DNA from: Pseudomonadota bacterium
GTDB taxonomy: Bacteria; Pseudomonadota; Alphaproteobacteria; ATCC43930; CGMCC-115725
Direction of reading: 5' to 3'
Length of the DNA stretch: 11,429 nt
Assembly (NCBI GenBank): GCA_021790295.1
Contig: JAJYIC010000043.1
Span: 1 to 11,429, forward strand
In this document: in pieces, positions 1 to 8,294 of the stretch
How the letters are laid out: each line of letters opens with the position of its first letter
How positions within the stretch are numbered: the first letter of the stretch is position 1
Program-made: the position numbers and the translations under genes
The notes under the pieces: model-generated
Seen by the model: the letters and a program-made list of their open reading frames with translations, nothing else
What the model was told of the DNA's origin: nothing
The model's database searches: none

Positions 1-568
1 TCAAAAGGGCAACGCCGCCGATGCTCAGCGCGTTCAGATAAGGCGAGCGGAAAAGCCACTCCCTCGAAGCGAAATAGAGGAACATCGGCACCATCACGAG
101 ACCGGCTCCGGCCGGCGCCGGCACTCCGGTAAAAAAGCCCGCGGCGTAAGGGGGCGGCTCGGCGGTGAGCTGGGTGTTGAAACGGGCAAGGCGCAAGGCG
201 CAGCACACGGCGTAGAAGAGAACGATCGCCCAGCCGAAACTTTGCAACTCCGACATCGTCCACAAATACAGCACCGCCGCCGGGGCGACCCCGAAACTGA
301 CGAAATCGGCAAGGCTGTCGAGTTCGGCGCCAAAACGCGATGTCGCTTTCAGAAGCCGCGCGATGCGCCCGTCGAGCCCGTCGAACACTCCGGCGACGAT
401 GATGGCAAACACCGCGCCGCGGAAATACCCGTTCATGGCAAAGCGGATCGCCGTCATCCCGGCGCAAAGCGCGAGCAGGGTCAGGATGTTCGGCACCATG
501 CGGTTGACCGAGTGATCGGCAAGGGGGCGGACGCGAAGGCGCGGGCGCCGGATCTTCGGCGAACGCAT
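1..568 (-). CDS. pssA: CDP-diacylglycerol--serine O-phosphatidyltransferase, 3' end cut by window edge
   Basis: Integral membrane enzyme that joins CDP-diacylglycerol and serine to give phosphatidylserine and CMP, the substrate of the psd product encoded just upstream. The visible 189 residues contain a perfect CDP-alcohol phosphatidyltransferase motif: D63, D66, G67, A70, R71, G80, D84 and D88 with the canonical spacing (DGLDGRIAR, then G, then two Asp). Hydrophobic segments lie near residues 26-45, 50-62, 90-104, 111-126 and 150-166. The basic N-terminus followed by VNRMVPNILTLLALCAGM is typical of bacterial PssA. The ATG at 568 is the conventional start. An in-frame TTG at 574 sits 7 nt after AGGAA (582-586) and may be the true start, since the ATG is about 13 nt from that site. 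It follows psd by 14-20 nt and is probably cotranscribed. The C-terminus lies outside the window. Confidence 0.93.
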   Translation of the reverse strand, partial: MRSPKIRRPRLRVRPLADHSVNRMVPNILTLLALCAGMTAIRFAMNGYFRGAVFAIIVAGVFDGLDGRIARLLKATSRFGAELDSLADFVSFGVAPAAVLYLWTMSELQSFGWAIVLFYAVCCALRLARFNTQLTAEPPPYAAGFFTGVPAPAGAGLVMVPMFLYFASREWLFRSPYLNALSIGGVALL

Positions 569-581
569 CCGCAACGGGCTT

Positions 582-586
582 TTCCT
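582..586 (-). promoter_or_regulatory. Ribosome binding site deciding the pssA start
   Basis: Read on the minus strand the bases are AGGAA, the only Shine-Dalgarno-like stretch between the psd stop and pssA. It is 7 nt from an in-frame TTG (574) and about 13 nt from the ATG (568). Spacing therefore favours a TTG start that adds two residues, although ATG is the usual choice. Confidence 0.45.
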
Positions 587-588
587 GA

Positions 589-1275
589 TCAATGCGCCCT
601 GCCTTCCCGCGCCTCCTCGCGGCACTCGCGATCGGCGAGAACGGTTTCGCCCGCGATCATGCGCTGGCCCGCGATCACCAACGGCAGATAAGGCGGCGGC
701 AGATAAATGTCGAGGCGCGAGCCGAAACGGATGATCCCGATCCTCTGGCCGGCCGCAACCTCCTCTCCTTTGCGCAGATCGCAAACGATCCGCCGGGCGA
801 GCATGCCGGCGATCAGAACAAAGCCGATTTCAGGTCCTTGCGGCGGGGCGAGGCGGATCGCCAAGCGTTCGTTGTGAAGGCTCGCCTTGTCGAAAGCGGC
901 GTTCAAAAAGCGGCCTTTGACGTGGTGAACCTCGTTCACCCGCCCGCCCGCCGGGGCGCGCGCCACATGCACATCGAAAAGGCTGAGAAAGATGCTGATG
1001 CGCGTCGCCGCCCCTTCGCCCATCGCCAGTTCGGAAGGAGCGTCGGCGGCGCCGATCGAAAGGACGACCCCATCCGCAGGAGCGAGGACAAGCCCTTGGC
1101 GCAGTGGCGAAACGCGCCAGGGATCGCGAAAGAAATACGCGGTCCACAAGCTCAGAACGAGGAAAGCCCAACCAGAGGGCGCCCACAAAAGAAAAAAGAG
1201 AAGGGTGAGAAGCGCGCCTGCAACCACGAATTTGACGCCGTCCGGGTGAAGCGGAGCGATAAACCGTGCCAACAC
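589..1275 (-). CDS. psd: Phosphatidylserine decarboxylase proenzyme, short type
   Basis: Pyruvoyl-dependent membrane enzyme that decarboxylates phosphatidylserine to phosphatidylethanolamine. At 228 residues it is the short (PSD-A) form found in many alphaproteobacteria. Two hydrophobic stretches near residues 14-31 and 35-48 anchor the N-terminus. Family motifs are present: LAPADG (D68), the DVHV segment with H103, and the self-cleavage motif RFGSR. G185-S186 is the site where the chain would split into beta and alpha subunits and form the pyruvoyl group from S186. The start is a GTG at 1275, supported by GAGGGGG at 1281-1287 with 5 nt spacing; no in-frame ATG fits. The gene lies 31 nt downstream of the vWA/GATase-like membrane protein gene and directly upstream of pssA. 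The two enzymes act consecutively, so pairing them matches pathway logic. Confidence 0.94.
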   Translation of the reverse strand: MLARFIAPLHPDGVKFVVAGALLTLLFFLLWAPSGWAFLVLSLWTAYFFRDPWRVSPLRQGLVLAPADGVVLSIGAADAPSELAMGEGAATRISIFLSLFDVHVARAPAGGRVNEVHHVKGRFLNAAFDKASLHNERLAIRLAPPQGPEIGFVLIAGMLARRIVCDLRKGEEVAAGQRIGIIRFGSRLDIYLPPPYLPLVIAGQRMIAGETVLADRECREEAREGRAH

Positions 1276-1306
1276 CGAAACCCCCTCGGCTCTCCTTTTG
1301 CGCGGC

Positions 1307-3409
1307 TCAGCTTCCTTCGCGGCGCCAGGCGAGGAAAAAGCCGCCGAGGATCAAGAAAAGGGCGGCGAGCCCCGGCAGAAGCGCGATTTCGCTGAGCCCT
1401 TTCACCCTATAATCCCCATTCTCGCGAAAGCCCATCCAGTTTTTCCCGCTTGCTCTTTGGCCGGGGCGCACGCGGCGGATTTGCGGGACAGAACCCGAAC
1501 CAACCCAAAAAACCCCGCCGCCCGTGGCCGCGGCGACGGGCGCGAGCCTTTTCGCGGTGGTGCGAACATCGGCAAATTCGACGGGGTTGAGAGGCCCAGA
1601 CGCGGCGATCGCGGTCAGGCCGCCGCTTTTCACGTGATAAAGCCCGATCTCGTTGATCGCGAGGCTCCCGGTGCTGCGACCGCCTTTGCCGGGGACGAGG
1701 GAAAGGCTGCGGCGGCGGCCGTCGGGAGCGATCACGCTGACCGGCCGGTTTTCGGGTTTGAGAGACTGGCGGGTGACGAAAAGGCGGCCCGCATCGACTC
1801 GCGCCCTCAACGCGTTTCCCGACAAGGCCGGCTCTTTCATCAACCAATAGACGAGGCGGCGCAAAAGTTCGTCTTCGGGCCCTCCGCCTTCGAAACCGCG
1901 CGCCCAAAGCCACATCTGGTCGGAAAGAAGCTCCGCCACGCGCCCTTTGCCGGCGTGGTCGAGGACGAGGAGCGGCGCGCCTCCTTTGCCTTTCATCAAG
2001 ACCATCCCGCGCCGCACTCGGGCCTTGACCTGGCGAAACCAGCGCCCCCAGTTCGGCACGCCGCCCGCGGGCCCCGCTCCGGGGAGGCTTTCGGTCACCG
2101 GGTCGCGCCGCCCGAGCGCCGTCAGACGCGGCCTGAACCCCGCCTCATCGACGCCGCCCGTCGGTTCGGCCGGCATGATCCTGTCGAGCGTATAGCGGTC
2201 GAGGATTTTCTCGCTCTCCGACACCGGGCCGATCACTTCGAGAAGCGCGCCGCCGTTCGCGACGTAATGCACGACGTTTGCGAGGTAATCTTCGGGGATG
2301 ATCCCCTGACCCAGATATTCGTCGAAGATGACAAGATCGAAATCCTTGAGCTTTTTGACGAACAGCTCACGGGTTGGAAAGGCGATCAAGGAGAGTTCGC
2401 GGATCGGGGTCGCGTCCTGTTTTTCCGGAGGGCGCAGGATCGTGAAATGGACGAGATCGACGAGAGGATCCGATTTGAGGATGTTGCGCCAAACCCTCTC
2501 GTCGCGCGTCGGTTTGCCCGACACCAGCAGGATCTTGAGCCGGTTGCGCACGCCGTTGACGACCACCACGGCCTGTTTGTTGAAAGGGGTCAAAGAGTGC
2601 CGGCCGGGGGCGACGGCAACCTCGATGACGTTGGCGCCGCCGTGATCGATCGTGGTCGTGATCGGGACCTCGCGGCCGACCGGAACGAGAAGAGAGTGCG
2701 GCGGGCCGCCATCCTTCAGCCAGGTGAGCCTTGCCTTCGTCGCCCTGCCGCGAGCGCCGCCCGTGCCTTCGTCTTCGACCTTGAGCAGGATTTCGACCCG
2801 TTTGCCGACGATGCCGAAAGCCGGGGCGCGGCTGACTTCGAGACGGCGGTCTTCTTCATTGGGCCGCCCCGAAAGCAGGACCTGAAGAGGCGCGCCGACG
2901 ATACGGCGCAAGGCTTTTTTGCTTCCGGCCGGGACATCGTCGACTTCGCCGTCGGTGATCATCACCACCCCGGCGAGGCGTCGGCGCGAAAGGCCCGACA
3001 ACGCGCGTTCGAGGGGGGCGAAAAGACGCGTTCCCTTGGTCGCGGCCTCGACCAGGCTCTCTTTGGCGAAGACGAGGCGAAGGGCGAGGTTCTTTTCGCG
3101 CGAAAGCCTCCTTTCGACGGTTTCGAGCGCCCGTTTTGTCGCTCGAGGGCGGCTGCCGATGGCCTGGCTTGGCGACTGGTCGACAAGGATGACCGCGACG
3201 TCGCGCCGCGGCGCGCGCTTTTCTTCGAACAGAGAAGGGTTGACGAGGACCGCGAGAAGGATCGCCAAGGCGCCGGCGCGAAAGAGAACCCCGCGCGCGC
3301 CGCGCCAGATCCCGAACGCTACGAGAAGGACCGCCGCGGCAAAAAAGAAAGCGATCAAAGGCCACGGCAAAAGCGGCGCGGTTTTCAAAAGGAACGCGCT
3401 TTTTGTCAC
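1307..3409 (-). CDS. Membrane protein with vWA-like and glutamine-amidotransferase-like domains, MoxR cluster
   Basis: 700 residues with no assigned enzymatic role; homologues are usually annotated as membrane protein or glutamine-amidotransferase-like protein. Two N-terminal helices (about 16-35 and 42-58) precede a vWA-like domain with an intact MIDAS-type motif DQSPS (D77, S79, S81) and a TDG at 152-154. A beta-rich stretch follows. A GATase1-like Rossmann domain (about 290-420) opens with LKILLVSGKP, but I see no Cys-His-Glu catalytic triad, so amidotransferase activity is doubtful. One C-terminal helix (about 675-694) ends the protein, leaving the bulk outside the membrane, probably periplasmic. 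The start is a GTG at 3409 that overlaps the preceding stop (GTGA). The frame stays open 60 codons further, but that stretch overlays the DUF4159 gene and reads as low-complexity shadow. It probably works with the MoxR ATPase encoded in the same operon. Confidence 0.85.
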   Translation of the reverse strand: MTKSAFLLKTAPLLPWPLIAFFFAAAVLLVAFGIWRGARGVLFRAGALAILLAVLVNPSLFEEKRAPRRDVAVILVDQSPSQAIGSRPRATKRALETVERRLSREKNLALRLVFAKESLVEAATKGTRLFAPLERALSGLSRRRLAGVVMITDGEVDDVPAGSKKALRRIVGAPLQVLLSGRPNEEDRRLEVSRAPAFGIVGKRVEILLKVEDEGTGGARGRATKARLTWLKDGGPPHSLLVPVGREVPITTTIDHGGANVIEVAVAPGRHSLTPFNKQAVVVVNGVRNRLKILLVSGKPTRDERVWRNILKSDPLVDLVHFTILRPPEKQDATPIRELSLIAFPTRELFVKKLKDFDLVIFDEYLGQGIIPEDYLANVVHYVANGGALLEVIGPVSESEKILDRYTLDRIMPAEPTGGVDEAGFRPRLTALGRRDPVTESLPGAGPAGGVPNWGRWFRQVKARVRRGMVLMKGKGGAPLLVLDHAGKGRVAELLSDQMWLWARGFEGGGPEDELLRRLVYWLMKEPALSGNALRARVDAGRLFVTRQSLKPENRPVSVIAPDGRRRSLSLVPGKGGRSTGSLAINEIGLYHVKSGGLTAIAASGPLNPVEFADVRTTAKRLAPVAAATGGGVFWVGSGSVPQIRRVRPGQRASGKNWMGFRENGDYRVKGLSEIALLPGLAALFLILGGFFLAWRREGS

Positions 3410-6117
3410 CGCTTGAGGCGCCTCAGGATCGCCGGCACCTGCAACTGGTCGTTTTTGTAGTTGCCGGTCAGGACATACATCACGAGGTTGACGCCAAAGC
3501 GCCTCGCCGTCTCGCGCTGGCGCTCTCCTCCCGGCACCACCGGGTAGAGAGGGCGACCTTTGCCGTCGACCGCCCAGGCTGCGGCCCAATCATCCTCGCC
3601 GAGAATGACGCTCGACACCCCGTCGTTGACGCGGCCCGGCGCCGCCTCGACCCACAGCGTGCCGACGTCGAAGCGGCCCGGGAAATCATGCAGAAGATAA
3701 AAGGTCTTGGTCAGAACATGATCGGGCGGTATCGGCACCAATGGCGGTATCCTCACGCCGGGGAGAAAAAGGCGGAGCCGCCGCGAAGGTTCCCCGGTCC
3801 CGCGCAAAGGATCGAAAACCCTCCCGCCCCCCTCCTCGGTGTCGAATAGGATGGTGCCGCCGCTCTCCAGATAGCGCTTGATCCGCGACGCGGCTTCGCG
3901 CGAAGGCGGCCTTTCGCCCGCCACCAAAGGCCAGTAGATGAGAGGAAAGAAGACGAGAGGGTCGCGCTCGATGTCGAGGCCGATCGGCCTTCCCGGATCG
4001 ACCGCCGTGCGCGCCTCCAAAACCCGGCTCAAGCCGAAAAGCCCGGCCCGGCTGATCTCGTCGACCCGTTCGTTCCCGGTTTCGACATACGCAAGGTGAA
4101 AACGGGCCGAAGCCTTGATGTCGAAAGCCTCGCCCGCACGCGCCCCCGCCGGAACCAGAAAAACGAAAAGAAGGAGCGCCGCAAAACGCCGCCGAGGTCG
4201 GCGCAACAGGCCGCGCAAACCATAAGCGATGAGGAGATCGAAAAGCGCGAGCCCCATCGCCGCGGCAAGCAAGGCCGGCCGCAGGTCGATCTCGCGGCTT
4301 TTGGCAAAGATTTCCCGCCGCACCCCAGCCGCCAGCCCGGAGAGCGGCCGCAAGCGGCCGACCGCAGAAGAGAGATTGAGGGCGAAGCGAGCGTTTTTGG
4401 TGCCATAAAAGCCGGGCGGGTTGCGCGGCGAAACCCGGGGCGGAAGCGGCCCCGAAAGCGAGATCGAACGAGCCGAAGGCGGCGGGCGGCCGAGACGGCC
4501 AAAGCCGTCGAGGGTTTCGCGGGGCGCGAACGTCCCTTTCCTTGCCGGCAAGGCGCCTTTGCCGATCGCCGCAACGCGCCGCAGCATTTCGACGAAAAGG
4601 CCGGATAAGGCAAGATTCGACCAGGATGCGTTGGCGGTGGTGTGGACGAGAACGATCCAGCCGCGCCCCCGTTTCGCGGCCGTGACAAGAGGCGTCCCGT
4701 CGGCAAGCCGCGCCCACACCTTGCCGCCCTCACCAAGGCCGGGTTCGGCCATGACCTGGCGCGAAACGGTAACGTCGGGGGGAACGGAAAGACCGGCGAA
4801 AGGACTTTGCGCGGGGAAAGGCGCAAGCGTCGCCGGCCTTTCCCAGGAAAGCGCACCGCCCAGCGTGCGCCCGCCGCGGCGCAGGCGCACCGGCAAAAGC
4901 CGATCCCCCGCCTCTGCGGCAAGCCGCGGCCCGGCAAAACGCAAGAGGACTCCTCCCGCCGCGACCCAGCGCCCGATCCTTGCCTCCTGCCGCGGCGACC
5001 CCGGCCCGCCGTCGGCAAGGATGAGGAGGGAAAGAGGGCGGTCGAGAAGGGCGCCGAGAGCGCCGTCCCGGACTTCTGCAAAGGGCGTGAGCGCGCGTTC
5101 GAGATAATAGGGGCCGCTCAAAAGCGGCGCGGAAACGGTCCGGGGCGAAGCGAGAATGCCGACCCGAGGCCGCCGCCAGCGGGCATCGAGGAGAAGCACC
5201 ACAGCCGCGGAGCGCACCCCTTCGATATCGATCCGCGCGGCCCTGTTTCTGAGTTCGCCCGGCATCGGCAAGGAAACCCCGACCCGGCTCTTCCCCGCTT
5301 CGAGGGTGACCGTCCGGCGGGCGAGAAGGCGGCCGTCGGCGCTTCTCGCCTTGATGCGAAAGCGCCGCGGCTCGCCCGCCGGAAGGCTTTCCACCACCGC
5401 TTCGAGATCTTTCGCCAAAGGCTTTCCCGGAAGGAGCAGAACAGGCCTTCTGGCCCGCCCCGCCGTCAGAACCTCGAGGCTCGAGTGCCGTCTCAGATAA
5501 TCGGCAAGGGCAAGGGCGCCGCCGCTTTCGAGCCCGTCGGAAAGCCAGATCGCAAGGCTCCCACCAGGAAGCACGATGGTTTTGAGCCGGGCCAAAGCGG
5601 CAATCCGGTCGACCGGCCAGGGCAGAGGCTTCAAGGCGCGCAAAAGGGTGCGGGCTTCCTTGGCCGGCACCGGCGCCAGAGGCGCGAGCCGCGCTCCTCC
5701 CGCCGGGTTCGCGGTCGGCAGCAAGAGAACGGAGCGGCCTTCGCGTCCGGCCTCGGAAGCGATGCCGAGAAGGAGGGAAAGGCGCGCCTCCCAATCCTCG
5801 GCGGCGGCCCAGCCGTTATCGACGAGGAGAAGGACGGGCCCCTTTGCGCCGAGCTTTCCGCGCGGATGGATGAGAGGCCGGGCGAGCGCGAGGATGACGA
5901 GAACCGCGAGAAAGAGACGCAAAAGCATGAGCCAGAGCGGCGTGCGCGCCGGCTCTTCTTCACTCGGCCGCAGGCCGTGCAAAAGCCGGATCGCCGGAAA
6001 GGCGATGCGGCGCGGGGCAGGCGGGGTGACCCGCACCAGCCACCACACGACCGGCAGCGCGGCAAGCGCCAAAAGCACCGCCGGCTCGGCAAAAGCGAAA
6101 GAGCCGAAGAGGAGCAT
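3406..6117 (-). CDS. DUF4159 protein with BatA-like N-terminus
   Basis: 903 residues with no known biochemical activity. The N-terminus matches the aerotolerance regulator (BatA) N-terminal family: helices at about 10-29 and 61-83 around a basic RRIAFPAIRLLHGLRP segment. A vWA-like region follows (about 94-220), but its MIDAS motif is degenerate: DNGWA replaces DxSxS at D100, with SDG at 193-195. A GATase1-like region spans about 317-510, with WVAAGGVLLRFAGPRLA and SGLFVEMLRR. Helices at about 614-634 and 644-660 lead into the DUF4159 domain (about 668-903), which ends in VLTGNYKNDQLQVPAILRRL, a very characteristic tail. The ATG start at 6117 lies 3 nt after the DUF58 stop, with a G-rich stretch (6124-6128) upstream. 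It is the largest member of the MoxR cluster and is probably a membrane-anchored partner exposed outside the cytoplasm. Confidence 0.9.
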   Translation of the reverse strand: MLLFGSFAFAEPAVLLALAALPVVWWLVRVTPPAPRRIAFPAIRLLHGLRPSEEEPARTPLWLMLLRLFLAVLVILALARPLIHPRGKLGAKGPVLLLVDNGWAAAEDWEARLSLLLGIASEAGREGRSVLLLPTANPAGGARLAPLAPVPAKEARTLLRALKPLPWPVDRIAALARLKTIVLPGGSLAIWLSDGLESGGALALADYLRRHSSLEVLTAGRARRPVLLLPGKPLAKDLEAVVESLPAGEPRRFRIKARSADGRLLARRTVTLEAGKSRVGVSLPMPGELRNRAARIDIEGVRSAAVVLLLDARWRRPRVGILASPRTVSAPLLSGPYYLERALTPFAEVRDGALGALLDRPLSLLILADGGPGSPRQEARIGRWVAAGGVLLRFAGPRLAAEAGDRLLPVRLRRGGRTLGGALSWERPATLAPFPAQSPFAGLSVPPDVTVSRQVMAEPGLGEGGKVWARLADGTPLVTAAKRGRGWIVLVHTTANASWSNLALSGLFVEMLRRVAAIGKGALPARKGTFAPRETLDGFGRLGRPPPSARSISLSGPLPPRVSPRNPPGFYGTKNARFALNLSSAVGRLRPLSGLAAGVRREIFAKSREIDLRPALLAAAMGLALFDLLIAYGLRGLLRRPRRRFAALLLFVFLVPAGARAGEAFDIKASARFHLAYVETGNERVDEISRAGLFGLSRVLEARTAVDPGRPIGLDIERDPLVFFPLIYWPLVAGERPPSREAASRIKRYLESGGTILFDTEEGGGRVFDPLRGTGEPSRRLRLFLPGVRIPPLVPIPPDHVLTKTFYLLHDFPGRFDVGTLWVEAAPGRVNDGVSSVILGEDDWAAAWAVDGKGRPLYPVVPGGERQRETARRFGVNLVMYVLTGNYKNDQLQVPAILRRLKR

Positions 6118-6120
6118 CGC

Positions 6121-7062
6121 TCACCCCCGGCCCTTTTGCGACAAGGCATTGTAAAGGGAAAGCAGGGCCAATTGCGGCGGCCGGTCGGTGCGGTGAAACC
6201 CGAAGCCCCAACCGAAGGCGCGGGCCAAGGCGAGAAGCCCTTGGCGATGGCGGCGGAAGCGCTCGGCATATTCCTTGCGCACCGCTTCGACGCGGCCGAA
6301 AAGGACCTCATCGCCCTCCTCGATCCCGCAGAAACGCACGCGCCCCGAAAACGGCAGGTCCTCTTCGGCGGGATCGGCGATCTCCAGGATATGCCCTTTG
6401 ACGCCGGCCGCGGCGAACCGGCCTAGCGCCGCTTCGACCTCGTAAAGGGGCGCGAGAAAATCGCCGAAAAGAATGAGTTCGGCCGCGCGCGGCAAAGGCT
6501 CGAAAGAGGGCAGCCCCTCTGCCGGCAAAAGACCGGGCGAAAGGCGTTCGGCAAGACGCAAAAGCGCCCGCTCGCCGCTGCTCGGCAAAGGCCCGCCGCC
6601 GAGAAGAGCCACCTCTTCGCCGCCGCGCAGGAGAAGGCTTGCAAGAGCCAAAAGCAGAAGCTCGGCGCGCTCCAGTTTTGCCGGCCACGCGCCGGCCGCG
6701 AGATCTTCGCAAGAGCTGTAAGCCATCGACGCCGAAGCGTCGCGCCAAAGCCACACGCTTTGCGCCGCTTCCCACTCGCTTTCGCGCACGTAAAGGCGAT
6801 CGCTTTTGGCGCTTTCGCGCCAATCGATGCGGGCCGCCGCGTCTCCCGGCTGAAATTGGCGGAATTGCCAAAAAGCGTCTCCCCGCCCGACCCTGCGCCT
6901 TCCGTGAACCCCTTGCGCCACGGTTGCCGCAACCCTTTCGGCGGCGAGGAGAAGAGGCGGGAAAAGCGCGGCCAGCTCTTCCCCATGGTGGCGCTGCCGG
7001 GCCGCAGGCGCGCCGCGCCGCGATTTGAGGAAGAGACCAGCCGGCAACGCGAACGGGTTCAT
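6121..7062 (-). CDS. DUF58 family vWA protein
   Basis: 313-residue DUF58 protein, the usual partner of a MoxR ATPase. The DUF58 signature is clear: GRRRVGRGDAFWQFRQFQPG at about 53-72, followed by D/A..IDWRESAKSDRLYVRE. An intact vWA MIDAS motif DASAS follows WLWR. No signal peptide or convincing transmembrane helix is visible, so it is probably cytoplasmic or peripheral, unlike the two larger vWA-like partners. The ATG at 7062 overlaps the moxR stop (ATGA) and has no strong Shine-Dalgarno of its own, which implies translational coupling to moxR. By analogy with other MoxR-vWA pairs, the MIDAS protein probably links the ATPase to its substrate; the substrate is unknown. Confidence 0.92.
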   Translation of the reverse strand: MNPFALPAGLFLKSRRGAPAARQRHHGEELAALFPPLLLAAERVAATVAQGVHGRRRVGRGDAFWQFRQFQPGDAAARIDWRESAKSDRLYVRESEWEAAQSVWLWRDASASMAYSSCEDLAAGAWPAKLERAELLLLALASLLLRGGEEVALLGGGPLPSSGERALLRLAERLSPGLLPAEGLPSFEPLPRAAELILFGDFLAPLYEVEAALGRFAAAGVKGHILEIADPAEEDLPFSGRVRFCGIEEGDEVLFGRVEAVRKEYAERFRRHRQGLLALARAFGWGFGFHRTDRPPQLALLSLYNALSQKGRG

Positions 7063-8060
7063 TTGAAAGGCGCCGTCATCTCGTCGATGACTTGGGCGAC
7101 GCCGACGCCCTCGGCGCGCCCGGCAAAGCTGATCGCCATGCGGTGGCGCAGGACCGCCGGGGCGAGCGCGACGACATCGTCGAGAGAGGGGCTGAAACGG
7201 CCGTCGATGAGAGCCCGCGCGCGGCAGGCGAGCATCAGGGCCTGGCTTGCGCGCGGCCCGGGCCCCCAGGAGACAAAACGGCGCACGCCGGCGCCATCCG
7301 CCCCGGGACGACCGGAACGGACCAGAGACAGGATCGCCTCCACCACTTTTTCGCCGACCGGTATGCGCCGCACCAGGCGTTGCGCGGAAAGGAGTTCCGC
7401 CGCATTCATCGCCGCTCGCGGCGCCTCCTCTTCGACCCCGGTGGTGGCGATCATCATCTGCCGTTCCGCTTCGAGATCGGGATAGTCGACATCGATCTGC
7501 AAAAGAAAGCGGTCGAGCTGGGCCTCGGGAAGAGGGTAGGTTCCTTCGAGTTCGAGCGGGTTTTGGGTGGCAAGAACATGGAAAGGACGCGGCAGAGGAT
7601 GGTATTCCCCGGCGACCGAAACGCGGCCCTCCTGCATCGCCTGCAACAGCGCCGATTGCGTGCGCGGGCTCGCGCGGTTGATCTCGTCGGCCATCAAAAG
7701 CTGGCAGAAGATGGGGCCGCGGATAAAGCGGAAGGACCGCCGGCCACTTTCACTTTCTTCCAGGACCTCGGAACCGAGGATATCGGCCGGCATCAGATCG
7801 GGGGTGCATTGGATGCGCTTCACTTCGAGTTCGAGGATCGCACCCAAGGTTTCGACAAGCCGGGTCTTGGCGAGACCCGGAACTCCGATCAAAAGCGCGT
7901 GGCCCCCCGCGAGAAGGGTGATAAGAGCTTCTTCGATCACCTCGTGCTGGCCAAAGATGATCGCACCCACTTGTTCGCGCACGAGGCGCAAACGCTCGCC
8001 CAGAACTTCGACCTCATGGGCAAGATCGAAAGGAGGGGGGACTACCGGGGCCGTCGACAT
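7059..8060 (-). CDS. MoxR family AAA+ ATPase
   Basis: 333-residue MoxR-type AAA+ ATPase, a chaperone-like hexamer-forming family that uses ATP to mature or assemble target complexes. Walker A is GVPGLAKT (59-66), Walker B is LLMADEIN (121-128, D125/E126), sensor 1 is in ATQNP (N167) and the sensor 2 arginine is in GPGPRAS (R270). The helix-2 insert typical of MoxR, with FIRGPIF just before Walker B, is present. The ATG at 8060 is the only usable start. The nearest Shine-Dalgarno, GAGGAGG at 8075-8081, is about 14 nt upstream, an unusually long spacing. This is the first gene of the minus-strand unit, and its stop overlaps the DUF58 start. Its substrate cannot be told from sequence; the adjacent vWA proteins are the obvious partners. 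Confidence 0.94.
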   Translation of the reverse strand: MSTAPVVPPPFDLAHEVEVLGERLRLVREQVGAIIFGQHEVIEEALITLLAGGHALLIGVPGLAKTRLVETLGAILELEVKRIQCTPDLMPADILGSEVLEESESGRRSFRFIRGPIFCQLLMADEINRASPRTQSALLQAMQEGRVSVAGEYHPLPRPFHVLATQNPLELEGTYPLPEAQLDRFLLQIDVDYPDLEAERQMMIATTGVEEEAPRAAMNAAELLSAQRLVRRIPVGEKVVEAILSLVRSGRPGADGAGVRRFVSWGPGPRASQALMLACRARALIDGRFSPSLDDVVALAPAVLRHRMAISFAGRAEGVGVAQVIDEMTAPFK

Positions 8061-8294
8061 CGAAGCGTTCGATCCCTCCTCGCGTTACGGCGGCGATCGA
8101 GCAAAAGGACCCGATGCGGGAAATCGCCTCTCTCCCGCCTTGCGCTCCCCACTTGCCGCGCCCCTCGCCGGACCCGGCGCCCGCGTATCGCCCTTTCCGC
8201 CTCCTCGCATCATCTTATGCCGCCGTTGCGCGTTTTCGCTCCCTTTCGCTTTTCGCGTCTCTTTTCGCCCGGGGCGGGATCCTTTCCTCTTCTC

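Noticed and set aside
1298..3460. 720-codon plus-strand open frame opposite the vWA/GATase-like membrane protein gene
   Set aside because: It lies wholly antisense to a gene with clear domains, has an Arg/Asp/Pro-rich composition and no recognisable motif. Long antisense frames are expected where high GC makes stop complements rare.
3410..3589. 60-codon N-terminal extension of the vWA/GATase-like membrane protein
   Set aside because: It would overlap the conserved DUF4159 C-terminus by about 180 nt and reads as shadow sequence; the GTGA overlap start at 3409 places the membrane helix normally.
4642..6426. 594-codon plus-strand open frame opposite the DUF4159 and DUF58 genes
   Set aside because: Antisense shadow of two well-supported genes, crossing their junction, with low-complexity charged sequence.
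1..8060. MoxR/vWA operon as an anti-phage defence system
   Set aside because: MoxR-vWA modules occur in some defence loci, but this gene set is a conserved alphaproteobacterial chromosomal cluster beside housekeeping lipid genes, with no nuclease, toxin or mobile-element neighbour.
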